DNA from: Tamarix chinensis
Lineage: Eukaryota; Streptophyta; Magnoliopsida; Caryophyllales; Tamaricaceae
Length of the DNA: 64,000 bases
Assembly (NCBI GenBank): GCA_030549775.1
Contig: CM060174.1
Coordinates: forward strand, 52,392,707-52,456,706
Direction of reading: 5' to 3'
Under the pieces are notes generated by a model. It did not search any database. It was not told the DNA's origin and worked only from the letters and a program-made list of their open reading frames with translations. Below, one piece after another: positions 46,041 to 58,407 of the stretch; position 1 is the stretch's first letter, and the number at the start of each line of letters is the position of its first letter. A program made the position numbers and the translations under genes.

Positions 46041-49000
46041 CATCCACCCTCTGAGTGTTTCTCATGCCCAATCATCAATGAACATAATTCATGGAGAAAA
46101 AAAATATAGAAATAGGGCATAAAATCTAAGAGCATATAGAAACACTTGTATTACCGCAATGATAAAGTGAAAGGTACAAGCAATAATCAAGTAAGCATCT
46201 CAAACTAATGCTAAGGGGCTTGTATGAAGAATAAAATGTTCACTAGCTTGAAGTTGTAAATACCACCACAGTTGGAACATTCTACCCACTACCAATGGAC
46301 TTTGGTCGAGGTAATTTCAAAAAAGGCATCATAATTCTTAACTATACATACCTCCTATATATTTAAAGAACCATATAGAGTAGAAAACGCATCAATCTAT
46401 AATAAACTAGCAACCTTTTTTTTTATTACAAAAACATGAAATGAAGGCCCAAATGACCATGTTTTGATAACACTAATACAAAATGAATTCCATAAAGGAA
46501 AGTTTAGAGAGCATATCATCACATTTCACAAAAGTGTTTAAGGCTAACACAAAACTCCTAAGAATGATCAAACATCAAACATCACAATAAAACACGATGA
46601 TTTGGAAGATCATATGAAATTAGAGATCCCTTAAGACTTTAAGGCTTCCTAAAAATTAAAGGCCAAATGTCATAGGAAAAATTCAAAATCAAAGGCCATA
46701 ACCTACAAGAAATTTATTTCAACTAAAAGAATAGTACAATTACTAAGTAAGAATATAAAACCAAATGAAATTTAAATTTAAGTTAACAAGGCACTAAATT
46801 ATAACCTACCATATTATTCATCTATTTATTTATTTAAATAAGAAAACACACTTTAAATATCTCGATCCTCATCCATAGATTCAGGCACTTCAAAATCAAA
46901 GAAAATTGCCATAAATCCCTTTTTTTTTGTTAGGACTAAAATTAATGAAAATGTAAATATAAATAGTCAAACCAAGTTAAAATAATATCCTATGCCAAAT
47001 TTAAAAAATTTACTATTTATAAAATTAATATTCATTAATTGATGGGAAATTTCATTTTCTTAAAATCAAAAATTAAAATATTTTATTAAGTGGATTTACT
47101 ATTCACCGATAGTTATTATTCTTGGGGTCAAGAGTGAATAATCAAATATCATAGTCAACGTTTGACTCTAAACCATGGTAAAAGTCTTTTATGAGTAAAT
47201 ATATCATTTTTATGATTGATTATTCCAATACATGATTAATCTTGAATTAAATCCTATTTAAATTAATTAAAGTGTCATTAGCCAAAAACACTTTACATAT
47301 TATCAAGAACATGAAGAACAATTTCTAACACATTCAAACTTTCAACCTAAACTTAAGGTTCTTCATCAAACTTTTTAGCTAACATGTTATATTTCAAATT
47401 TCATCTACAAATTGTAATGAAAAACATAGCATCCTTTAATTGATAAAAATCCACAAGATTATGAAAACTACGTGAAGATGCTCAAGAACAATAAAGAAAA
47501 TTCAAAATATGTAAACTCATCAAATCCTTAAGCATATTTTAGAGTATCAAATGATGCTAAAATCATAGCATGATTAAAATCAAAGTTCATGAAAAATTTG
47601 TAATATACATCATGATAACAACGTATAAAAAACATCAAATAATCAAAATCAAGGCCTAATGATTGAAACACTCCTGAAGAGAAAATGCCACTTTCAACAC
47701 TTAGCAATCATTAAAAAACAAAACCAATCATGCTTAAATTTTGTAAGAATATCTTAACTAAGTTTTAGCTACTAAATCAAAGGGGATGATCCATTATAAA
47801 CCTTCTCTAAACACCTTCAAACAATCTTATAAAATAAGAAAGAAAGATTAGGAAAAATTAGACATAAAAACTAAAATAAATAAAGGTAAAATAAAAGAGG
47901 AAAACAAGTTATTATCTTGAATTTGAAAGAATACTAATCTTCATCCATGGTAGAAATGGAGAATAAGAAGCATGAAATATGGGGAATAAAAGTGAGGGAG
48001 AAGGTGCCGAACCAAAGGGAAGGAATAAGAGAAGAAAAGGAAGAAAAATGGAGAAATCATAGTGTTTGTGGTGGTGGTGGTGTGAGCCAGTTATGGAAGC
48101 CAAAGGGAGAGCTCTCAGTTTTGATGATGAATTTATATCATAATAAGATCAAACAATAAGGTTAGAAGATATTTTTGTTTCTTAATGTGAAGTATAATGT
48201 ATAAATACAAAGTGTAGGAAAATATCTAAACTAAATAATAATTGAAAGGAAAATATTTTTAGACATATGGGAAGCTTAAGTAAGAAGATTTATGTTTCTA
48301 TGTTTTATGGGAATGAAGGAGAAGAAGGAAGAAAAAATAAATAACTTAAGGTAGTATAAATGAGGGTAAAAGGGTAATTTCACTAAGGCAGCAAAAACCA
48401 ATTTGATGACAACCAAGGAAGCATCGTAGAACAGAAATGATGGCTAAAATAATATATTTTTACTTGTTAGAGAGCTCAATGAGTGGATGAATGGATTTTC
48501 ATAACAGTTAGAAAGACGTAGAATAAGAAAACTAAGTTTGATGATATACACACCTAATAATATCTAAAAATAAATAAAAAAAATATAAAAATAAGTACAT
48601 ATTATTTTGAACTCTTTCTTAACTCAATAAAACTAAAATATAGTGATCCTCAAAGTTTTATATATTTAATCTAACTAAAATGGTTGTTTTGAAGGTTAAA
48701 ACTTTGAAATAGGGTTAACTGAGACATGAATAATACTTTTTTTTCTTATAAATCTTCTATTAAAATTTTGAAATACCATAGGACACCCTAAAAAAAATTA
48801 AGGATTCAAAAAAATGAAATAAGTATAATAATTCAAAAGAAGTTTGATAGCTAAAAGTGGGTTATAAGATCTCACATAAATGAACTTGTGAGAAATAGTT
48901 GAGAAATGGAGACAAAATGTTTCAAAATGAAACTAGGGTTTTCAATTTGAGAAATGATGTAATAAAATATTAAAATTAATATAAATTTATTTTTAAATAT

Positions 49001-49054
49001 AGAAGATCCTAAACAAGTCAGGGTTTTTGACAATCAGAGTATTACACATGGTGA
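46041..49054. other. AT-rich unassigned region
   Basis: No coding family found. A GA-rich/His-codon patch at 47910-48160 gives low-complexity frames on both strands. The phrase 'gggtttttgacaatcagagtattaca' ending at about 49046 resembles the ...GTTACA end of plant Gypsy LTRs, and may be the edge of a diverged LTR. Its partner was not located. Confidence 0.35.
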
Positions 49055-49995
49055 TTTAAGCAGTGACATTTTTTAACTTAATTTAATATTATTTTAAACA
49101 TAACATGAGATAAGATTTAGAAAAATAAAAATCATTAACTAATAAATGTACATATCTCTTTGATAAATACTCATCTTTTAGTCATAAATACAAATCTTAT
49201 ATAAAAAAATACACCCTATTGTTGTATATATGCATCTTTCTAATACAATAATGTACATATTCTAGAAAAATGCACGACTTACAGTTGTGGATATACTTCA
49301 TATCCAACAAAATACACATCTTTCAGATATAAATATACATCCCTTTTATTTATAAAATAATAAGCGACAAATACACGTATTATAAGTACATATCTTATTA
49401 GAAATAACACACATATTTATAGGATCAAATGTACATCTTATAGTTGTAAATGCACATCTTACACTAATGAACACCCATATTATATTGATAAATATTAATT
49501 TTAAGACGAATTTGTTTTAATTGTGAATGCACATCCTATAAAGGTGCACAACTAAACATCTTATAGTTTTAAATGCACATTTTATAATATTAAATACACA
49601 TATTTTATTTACTAATGCAAATGTTTTAAAAGAAAATTGAACATCATGACGAAAATACACAGTTATTATTTATTTGTAGCTATCATTAGAAAGATGTATA
49701 TTTTGTTTGATAAAATATGCACTGTATTAGATAAGATGTGTATTCTTACTAGAGAATATGCACAATTATGTTTAAAATATATATTTTTTGTTTGGTAATA
49801 TGTGCAGTTAAAAAAAAGGCTCAATACATTTATAATAAGGACACCATGTCCACAATAATGTTTTAGGAGAAATATACATTTTACCATAAATTATGTGTTT
49901 TTATGTGTAAAATATGTGTATTTACAAAACCTTTTTTTTTATGTTTAAAAAAATTTAATAAAATTACAAAATTGTTGTTTTTCATACATGGGAAG
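49055..49995. mobile_element. Candidate foldback element with minisatellite arms
   Basis: The left arm (49070-49660) consists of loose 25-30 bp units of the type aaatacacatcttatag. The right arm (49670-49925) carries the same words inverted (agatgtgtattct, aaatatgcac). Near the outer edges, taatttaatattattttaaa + cataa (left, about 49079) and the reverse complement of the right edge, about 49940-49975 (taattttatt...ttttaaacataa), also match. No transposase. Exact ends and duplication were not fixed. Confidence 0.5.
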
Positions 49996-50559
49996 CACCA
50001 GCCTATGTGCAATGACTGTAGTTCCACCTAATTTATAGGATTTTTCTATAGTTATTTTTGTTCTCTATATTGCCCTTCAATTTTGTTTATTCTTTATAAT
50101 GTCCTTAATTAATTCATAGCGGAAAGAATTAATTACAAAAAAATTTATAATAAGATGTACCATAAACATGTCACTAATTATGTTTTTCTAATATGCATGC
50201 ATATCTAAGCAAGTCTATTTTATGGAATAGAGGGGGTAAAAAATAATTTAGAAAAATAAATCCATTTGAAAAATTCATCACATGTTTTTATTTAGCACTT
50301 CCATATTTTTTTTATCAAAATACACACACACAGACACACACACACGTATACCTTGTATATTAAAAAACTAGAGGTGACATACAAGTCATTAAACTTAGGT
50401 TTGAGTCAAGTTAAAATTAGGGTTTCTATGTCATCTTGCCAGGTTTGGGTTGGGAATTCTTAGGGTTAAGCTCTAATTTGTGTAATAATGCTTTGGGTCG
50501 GTGATAATCTCAAATAATTTCAAGATTTTAATAATTTATTACCCTAATTTACTTCTTCT
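49996..50559. other. AT-rich sequence left of the Athila-like LTR
   Basis: A CA run lies at 50325-50345. Nothing else recognised. Part may belong to the LTR, whose 5' edge is not fixed. Confidence 0.4.
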
Positions 50560-51805
50560 TTGGTGTGATTTCTTTATATATTAGCCTATTTTACCTCATT
50601 AGTTCATGTTACTACTCTCTTTATGTGTTATATAGGAAATGTTGGAGGTAAGAGGGAGATTTGGAGCAAATTAGAGTCAAGAGAAACATGGGAAGAGGCT
50701 ACATGACCTCCTAGTGTCTAAAAACATCAGAATGTTGAAGTACAGAAGATAAAATTATGAAACTTTATTTTCTGAAACCAGCCTACTAGTGTTGATCAAC
50801 AATGCTATATAGGCGCTGCACATGATTACTCATCAAGCCATATTGGATGTTAGTTTTCATTTTTCCCACCCGATATAAAGGATATAAGTAACTACATTAA
50901 GGGAGGATCTTTTTGGATCTAAGATAAAATAATCTAAAAGATATTTTTAGAGGCGCTAGTTCATCTTTTGGCTCTCTCTTTTCATCTCGAATCTAAGTTA
51001 GATTTAATTTTGAAGTTTGTAATTGTTCTGATTCGGCGATTGAGTCTTGATATCATTAATACATTGGTTCTATCTTCTAATCTATTACTCTATTTATTTC
51101 ATCTATGTCTAATTTCTCTAATATGTATATTGATCTAACTATGAGTGAGTTTATTCCTTTTCTTTGATTGGATCTAGTCTAAATTATTGATTTATAATAA
51201 ATTATTTTAATTTCCATTTCAATTGCTTGGGTTCTTGATTTCAATTGTTAATTTATTTGGTTATGAATGAATTACTTGATTACCAATTTAACTAAATATA
51301 GGTTTTAGTCTAAAAACTAAAAGGTGAAGACTAATAATGGGAAATATAAAAATTTAACGAGAGAATGGAACCATGAAAGTAGGCTAGATTATCTTGGGCC
51401 TCTTATTAATTTAGCACAGAATGAATGGATTTAATTTAATTTAATACCATGAAAATAGATTGTTAATTTGGATTAGGTATAAATTTTTAACCTTGAAAGA
51501 GGTTATTAGTTAATTTAGACTATTTCACCCGATCAAATTTATGTAACTTTTTGAAAATTAAATTAATTATTCATTAATTAATAATTTATGACGATAATCT
51601 AATCTTAGGCTTTTAATTAGATTTTTCTTACTACTGTTAACATTACCAATTGATTTTATTCTATTGGTCATTTCCCACTCTTTGAATTTCATTCATCTAG
51701 ATATATCAAATAGTAAAGATTCACTACTCAATAATGAAGTCTCTATGGGATATGATATTGACATACTATAACTAATCGGTGTGCTTACAGATTTAACCCA
51801 TCAAG
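50560..51805 (+). mobile_element. Athila-like LTR (5' edge approximate)
   Basis: The 3' side is fixed by the primer-binding site at 51810. A TATA-like gatataaagg lies at about 50873 and a CT-rich leader (ctctctcttttcatctc) about 100 bases later, in the U3-R arrangement. The left edge is a guess. Confidence 0.45.
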
Positions 51806-51809
51806 TTTT

Positions 51810-51827
51810 TGGTGCTGTTACTAGGGA
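51810..51827 (+). other. Primer-binding site of the Athila-like element (tRNA-Asp type), decayed
   Basis: Reads TGGTGCTGTTACTAGGGA in the setting aagttttt...ctttagtag. The Athila/Tat consensus as I know it is TGGCGCCGTTGCCGGGGA. All five differences are C-to-T or G-to-A transitions, mostly at CG sites. Confidence 0.8.
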
Positions 51828-52089
51828 CTTTAGTAGTTGATATTGAATCATTTTTTTTTTTTTTTGCTAGACTAGGTTTCCATTTTACTTAATTTTAGTC
51901 TTTTCTTTTGATATCTGACATATTTTCATTTACATTTCAAGTACTTTTTATGCAATGATCTCTTCAAATTGGACCTCTAAGTGAATTAAATTCTAGAATT
52001 GGGATAACATTAAGTGAAATAAGGAAGTGGGTACATAACACCCAAGCGAGAACCAGTTCAAAAATCATGGCTAACTAAGAATAAGTTGA

Positions 52090-52334
52090 AGATTGAAATT
52101 TCTCTCTTAACGAGTTCATGTCTCTAAATGAATACGGGATACAATTGAGAATACTAAAGCCTAATGTAGCCACCAATAATTTCAAATTGAGGCATGCACT
52201 TCTTAATACAGTGTAGTAAAAATAGTTCAGCAACAACCTAATAGAGGATTCAAATTTACACATCTCATTTTTCCTTGAGTATTGCAACACCTTAAAGATG
52301 AATGGGGTTTTAGATGATGTGATCAAACTACGAA
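52090..52334 (+). pseudogene. Athila-like gag, 5' part, cut by G copy 4
   Basis: Reads as the start of the retrotransposon gag core: LKPNVATNNFKLRHALLNTV, a stop at 52216, then EYCNTLKMNGVLDDVIKLR up to the insertion point. The same core continues after the insertion at 57323 with FPFSLREKDRAWLQSLPP, where the family has these two stretches side by side. The protein packages element RNA. The stop shows decay before or after the split. Confidence 0.85.
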
Positions 52335-53049
52335 TGTAACACCCCAAAATTTACACATTTTTTAAAAAAAGAATATACTTGTAAATTAAAACAGTAAATT
52401 TCTGGGGATGTTACCGCCACCATCCGACCGTTTCAGTACCAACTGCTAAGGCTAAAAAAAGATTAATATAAAACTTAAACCAAGATTTCATAAAATGAAT
52501 TAAAAAGATAATAACTTAGAAATCAGAGTACGCATAAATAATTATTATTCATATTCAAAAGAGAATAGCTTATAACCAATAAGAGATTCATTTAAAGTAC
52601 TCAATGCAAGGTAATAAATCAGATTGGATAAATCCAATACAAAGGAAATAATAGAAGGAATATAAAATAACGAAAAGAGTAAATCCGTCCACATATATAC
52701 TCAACGCTCAGCTCCACCGGATGTCCCGCCCACCTGCACAAACTCAAAAAGGGCCTTCTGCTCGTGGGGATGAGCAGCACCTATGAAATGGGTGATTAGT
52801 ACACTATGTACCGAGCAAGGTAACCGAGCACTAAGGTCGACACATAAACACATCAAATCATGTAGGGTAATAATCAACATACAATTTCAAACCACACATA
52901 TGATACATAAAAGCGTATAGAGAAATCCATAGCCTATCATCAACAAGCCCACACATAAGGCCCAAAAAGATCAAGATTAATTATTTAGTCTTTCTTTTAT
53001 CGGAAGTCGATACACACCATGCCTTTTATCAAATCCATGTAAGTACAGG

Positions 53050-53400
53050 AACACCCCACTATTTTAGCCGCTGGGCCGGTCACTTGTGGGACAAAGTCCA
53101 CACCACTATTATTTGCCGGTGGATCGGTCACTTGCAGGACAATAGTCCACACTACTATTCTTGACCGGTGGATCGGTCTGGTTCCCGCTCACATGGTATT
53201 CCACCGTAAGTAATTAGTATCTTTTAAGAACCTTAGTCAATCTAGTTTGTATTTATTGAGCTCGAGTCACCCCACTATTATTGCCGGTGGACCGATCACA
53301 TATAGGACATCATGTCCTAACTACTACTATAACCGGTGGATCGGTCGCACATAGGATAAAACCCTAACCACTATTCCTGACCGGTGGATCGGTTTGGATC
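53050..53400 (+). repeat. Hairpin-forming tandem units in G copy 4
   Basis: Six CCACTATT...CCGGTGGATCGG units. Spacer stems: TAGGACAT/ATGTCCTA (53303-53319) is perfect. GTGGGAC...GTCCAC (about 53087-53101) has one bulged G, GGAC/GTCC (about 53138-53149) is reduced, and TAGGAT/ACCCTA (about 53352-53366) has one mismatch. Confidence 0.8.
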
Positions 53401-53469
53401 CGGCTCAATAATCTTCCACTTTAAAAATTAGTGTCTTAAATATTTTATTCACAAACATTTTCCTAAATA

Positions 53470-53960
53470 TGCATGACTAACTCCATGCAAACCCTAGCTC
53501 CCATGCAAACCTTGATTCCATGCAAACCTTAACTCCACATAAACCACACTTCCATGTAAACCCTAGCTCCTATGCAAACCCTAATTCCATGTAAATCACA
53601 CTTCCATGCACACCCTAACTCCACGTAAATCACACTTCCATGCAAATCCTAACCCCCATACAAACCCTAACTCCCATGCAAACCCTAACTCCACGTAAAT
53701 CACACTTCCATGCAAACCCTAAGCCCCATGCAAACCCTAACTCCCATGCAACCCTAATACCATGCCATATTAATACCACCATGAAAAACCCTAACACCAT
53801 GCAACATTAATACCGCCATTCAAAACCCTAACACCATGCAATTCCATGCAAACCCTAACACCATACAATTTCATGCAAAATCCTAACACCATACCATTTC
53901 ATGCAAAACCCTAATACCATGTCATTTCATGCAAAATCCTAACACCACGTTGTTACACTC
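53470..53960 (+). repeat. Telo-box-rich 20-30 bp repeat in G copy 4
   Basis: More than fifteen copies of a phrase like CCATGCAAACCCTAACTCC. AAACCCTAA equals the plant telo-box. Confidence 0.85.
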
Positions 53961-54349
53961 CCTATCATTATTTTACAACCCTAACATGCATGTCTTAAGG
54001 CCACATCATACAATAATAGTAACACAATTATACACATAATTCTCATGCCACAATTTATTCATACCAATATACTTCAACTCAATAATCATACTTTTTTAAT
54101 AATAATTATACAATATTCACATGAAATACACTATAATTCATATCACATGGCATGCATAGCATAAAATCACATAATACACATATGGCCTTATTACCCCTTA
54201 CCTAAAACGACACCGGTCTTGGAGCACGCTCTTATGCCTACTTAGGGCTTTGACTGGTTTCACCTATTATGAGGGAAAAGCTAAAATTAGACTCCCTTCT
54301 ATCAAAAATACTATTAATCACTAACTTATTATAAGACTAGGTTTTTAAA

Positions 54350-54834
54350 TAAATAATAATAATATATTAATAAAATAACATTAACTAATTACTAACTTTG
54401 TTAAAGATATAGAAATAATAGAAATATTATAAAAGTTGATGATATAAGGTTGAAAACTTTACCCTAATAATAATAATGATGATACTAAAATAATAATAAC
54501 GAAGATACTAAAAATAATATCAATGATAATATAAATAAGAATATTAATAATAGTAACAATAATAATAACAAGGACATTATTCAAAACAAAGTGAAATAAG
54601 GGCTTCAGCCCCTTTACTAAAATAATTCTAATAATAATAATATTAATAAAATAAATAACCATATTTAGTAATAATAATAGTGATGAAATAATAATAATGG
54701 TAATAATGATAAAAAAAACCATAATAATATTGTAATAATAATAATCATCATAATAGTAATAATAGTAAGGATAATATTTGAAGATAAAAAGAAGTAGGGA
54801 TTTCCACCCTACATTGAGCAATAATAACTTAATA

Positions 54835-54911
<77 letters not shown>

Positions 54912-55090
54912 CAACAACAACAACAACAACATTAATAAGAATAAATACTAATAATAATAAAAACACTAATAACCCTGATAATAATAAGACATGATATTTA
55001 TAATACTACTACTAAAATTTAAAATATGCATAATAGGGTTTCAGCCCTATATAAAATAATAATACTAACACTTGAAAATAATAATAATGA

Positions 55091-55146
<56 letters not shown>

Positions 55147-55406
55147 CAATAATAACATTATTAACAACACTAATGGTAAAATAGTTGTATTAATAATAAT
55201 GGAATGAGAATAATAGAAATTCAAAATATGAAATAATAATAATAATTATACTTATAACATATTAATATTAATAATAGTAATAATAGAAATAATAAGGGTA
55301 ATAGTGCTAAAATTGAATTAAAATTTATAATAGGGATTTAGCCCTCAACAGAATAATAATAAAAACATTAATATTAATAACAATAATAACACATATTAAA
55401 AATGGA

Positions 55407-55440
<34 letters not shown>
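54350..55440. repeat. Trinucleotide microsatellite zone in G copy 4
   Basis: Includes long AAT run (54835-54906) with AAC run after it, GTA run (55088-55146), and AAT run (55405-55440). The intervening sequence has 'agggtttcagccctat'-like palindromes near 55035 and 54600. Poly-Leu and poly-Tyr frames here are artefacts. Confidence 0.9.
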
Positions 55441-56104
55441 GGATTTATATTATAATAATTGAAATAAAATAATTTAAGGCTTGTACAAATAGGGAAAAGG
55501 GTTGAGAGGGTCTAGGGTTCAACCTTAAGCTGGCGGGGATAGACGGCACCAGCGGTGGTGCACGGCAGCGATGGTGACGGCTAGAAAAAGAGAAGAAAAG
55601 GGGAAAAGTTGAAGGCTGGGAACAAAATAAGAAGAGGAGGATGGAAGTAAGGGTGATTATGATTGTCCAGAAGGAGAGGAACAAAATGATGGTGGCGGCT
55701 ATGGTGGCCGAATAGGAAAGAAGAAGAGAAAGAGAGGAAGAGAGGGAGAAAGAGGAAAAGAAAGGTAGGGGAAATAGAGGAGGGTTTGCAGCACAATTTT
55801 GGAGGCGAAAGGAGCGACAGTAGCGGCGGAAGAGGTGGCTAAGGGTGGTTCAAAGGGCGGATGTGGCAGGAAATGGTTTGGTTAAGAAGGGAAATTCGCA
55901 CGGTCAGGGTGGCTTATAAAGGAAGAATCGAAGGGTACTGGTGGTCTAGTTAGTTAGAGGGTGATGCAAGGAAGGCGTAGATGGCTAGAACAGGCGGCGG
56001 TGTTGGCCTGAGGCGGTGAAAGCGGCGTCTAAAGGGGCAGTGGCGTAAAGGAAGGTATTTTCTAAACATCAGTCAAAAACTCAACTCAATGCTACTATGG
56101 GGTG

Positions 56105-56112
56105 TATTTATA
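56105..56112 (-). promoter_or_regulatory. TATA box on the minus strand of G copy 4
   Basis: The minus strand reads CTATAAATACACC, about 1.2 kb from the TGAAATGCCCC end. Conserved with copies 2 and 3. Confidence 0.6.
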
Positions 56113-57322
56113 GGCTTGAAAGGAAGTTAGGGTCGAAGGGAAAGTGGGGGAGTGGTAGGCAGCAGTGGTAATCGGCCGACGAGGATAGCCGGCGCACTTT
56201 CCTGATTGTGTCTGCAAGTGGCCAAGGGAGAGGGAATCGTGTGGGGAAATAGGAGATGTGGTTTGGGTCAATGGGTGGCCGAAAAAAAAAGGGGAAGAGA
56301 TGGGAACAAAACGGATGGTCAACGGGGCATGATCGATGGCGAAAAAATAGGGAGAAGTTAGGGAGAAATGGTCGACGTCGACGGCAGGTGCAAAGGGCTG
56401 GGGAAGAAGAAGAAAAAGAAGAGGGTGCGGGAACCGATCGGCCTAGGAAAAGAAAAGAAAGAAAAAGAAGAAACCAGGCCGGTCAGCACGGTGAGAGGGA
56501 GGATTTAAATGAAACACAGAGTTTCGGTGGGAAAAAGACTCAAAACGTGGCGTGGCGAGGGAGAAGGAAGAAGAAAGAAAAGGTTGCATTGACTGGGAGG
56601 CTTAGGAGAAAAAGAAAGAAAAGAAAGACAAACCGGCCGGCGGATAATAAACAAAACGCAACGTTTGGCCGCGTCGATGGAGGAAGAAAAGAAAAAGAAA
56701 GATGGGTCACAGGAAGGAACGACCCACGTCGAAGGGAGGAAAGGGGAGAGGGCTTGGGCCGCTAGGCTGGCCCAGGTCGGGGAGGAGAGGAAAAAGAAAA
56801 GAAGAAGAAAGAAGGAGAAAAGGAGAAAAAGAAAAGAAAAAGAAGAAAGAAAAAGGGAAAAGGGAAAAAAGGAAAAGATAAGAATAATTAGGTTGGGTAA
56901 TTAAATTAATTAAAATATTTAGAATATTTAAAAATAATAATATTTAAATAAAATATTATTTAAATCCTTTTTTAAGCTAATTTAAGGATTTTTAAAATAT
57001 TTTCCATAAATTCTATTTTAATTAGAAAAACACTCTAATTTTCTCAAATTAAATTATTTATAAAATTCATATTAATTTCAAACTATTTCCTCCTTCTTAT
57101 ATTAAATAAAATAATTTATTTAATTAATTTATATAATAAAATCTTTAATTAGCTAAAATACCCAAATTTCTCCTAATTAAAATATTTATAAATTTTTTCT
57201 TGATTTGCCCTAATAAATTTCCTTTTATTTTAGTAAAAATAATTTATTTAAATAATTTTTCTAATAAAATCTTATTTAACTATAATTTTTTTAAATTAAA
57301 ATTTTCGGGGCATTTCAACGAA

Positions 57323-58404
57323 TATTTCCATTCTCATTGAGGGAAAAAGATAGAGCTTGGTTACAATCACTCCCTCCTAGGCCCATCACTACATGGGACT
57401 AACTTTCATGGGCTTTCATGAACAAGTATTTTCCTCCATCTAGTATGATTCAACTAAGGAGTCTCATTACCACTTTTAATTAGAAAGATAGCAAGTCTTG
57501 TATGATACTTGGGAATGTTACAAGGATATACTGAGAATGTGTCCACACTATAGGTTGTAGTAATGACTTTTATTTCATATTTTCTATGATGGACTCCTTT
57601 AAAAAACAATGATGACTATAGATGTGGCAGTAGGAGGCACTGTTATGAACAAAAGCATATCAAATGCAAAACAATTAATTAAAGACATGGCTTAAAATCA
57701 CTACTTATGTTTAGGTGAGAGCTCTTATACTAAGAAGGTCAGAAGGTATGAAATTGATGACCTTAATAATCTATCTTGTAGGGTTGATGCATTATTTCAT
57801 CATTTTGATAAATTAAATATGAATGCATTATCTTCTACATCTACTACTTGTGAGAATTGTGGTATTGTAGGACACTCACCATTCGAATGTCAATCTATTA
57901 CTCCTCCACCCAATGATGCAAATATCATAGTTCATATGAATTATATGAAAATTTCAATAAACAAGAAGACCCCTTTGCTCCTACTTAAAACCTTGGGTGG
58001 AGAAATCATCTGAATATCTTTTATATGAACCCACCACCTAATCCCATTTCTCATTAACATTTTAGCCCCGTAGGTTCTCAAAACCCTAGAATACCTTTTC
58101 CTAACCCTTAAAAATCTAGTCTTGAGTTGTTGTTAGAGAAATTTATAGTCTATCAGAATAAAAGATATGAGGAATTGAAGAATGCAGTCAAGAAATTAAG
58201 TTCTAAATTTGATTCCATTACCTCTCATAATAATTTATAAGAAAACTAACTAATTCAGGTGGTCCAACAACTAGTTCATCTTCTAGGCCATCTAAAATAC
58301 TTCTAGGGAAACGAATAAATAATCCTACAGGTTCCATCAAAGCCATAACACTTAAGAGTGGGAAAGAGCTAGAAGGTTCCATTTTGAGTAAGGAAGTTGA
58401 GGAT
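57323..58404 (+). pseudogene. Athila-like gag, 3' part
   Basis: Continues the gag core (FPFSLREKDRAWLQSLPPRP, KYFPPSSMIQLRSLITTFN), then a frame-broken stretch with NAKQLIKDMA. Next come a zinc-knuckle start CENCGIVGHSPFECQ at about 57850 and the tail with LLEKFIVYQNKRYEELKNAV (about 58125). Several stops. The rest of the Athila element is missing here because a Gypsy element enters at 58408. Confidence 0.85.
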
Positions 58405-58407
58405 GTG

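Larger units (their letters stand above)
52335..57317 (+). mobile_element. Giant LTR-like unit G, copy 4 (4983 bp, intact ends)
   Basis: It starts TGTAACACCCCAAAATTTAC and ends TTTTCGGGGCATTTCA, with perfect target duplication ACGAA (52330-52334 and 57318-57322), inserted in the Athila gag. It shows the full G order: hairpin units (53050-53400), telo-box repeats (53470-53960), the ACACCGGTCTTGGAGCACGC block (about 54210), trinucleotide microsatellites (54350-55440), GC-rich zone with TATA (56105-56112), GA-rich run (56780-56880) and AT-rich end (from 56890). No retroviral-type protein domain. The occupied site proves that this whole 4983-bp unit inserted as, or was reduced to, one TG...CA block. 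Confidence 0.9.

Noticed and set aside
47912..48103. Frame beginning with a His run
   Set aside because: GTG/CAC simple sequence in AT-rich DNA with no domain or support from neighbours.
54459..55224. Poly-Leu and poly-Tyr open frames on the minus strand
   Set aside because: Translations of trinucleotide runs in G copy 4. Frames end or change outside the runs.
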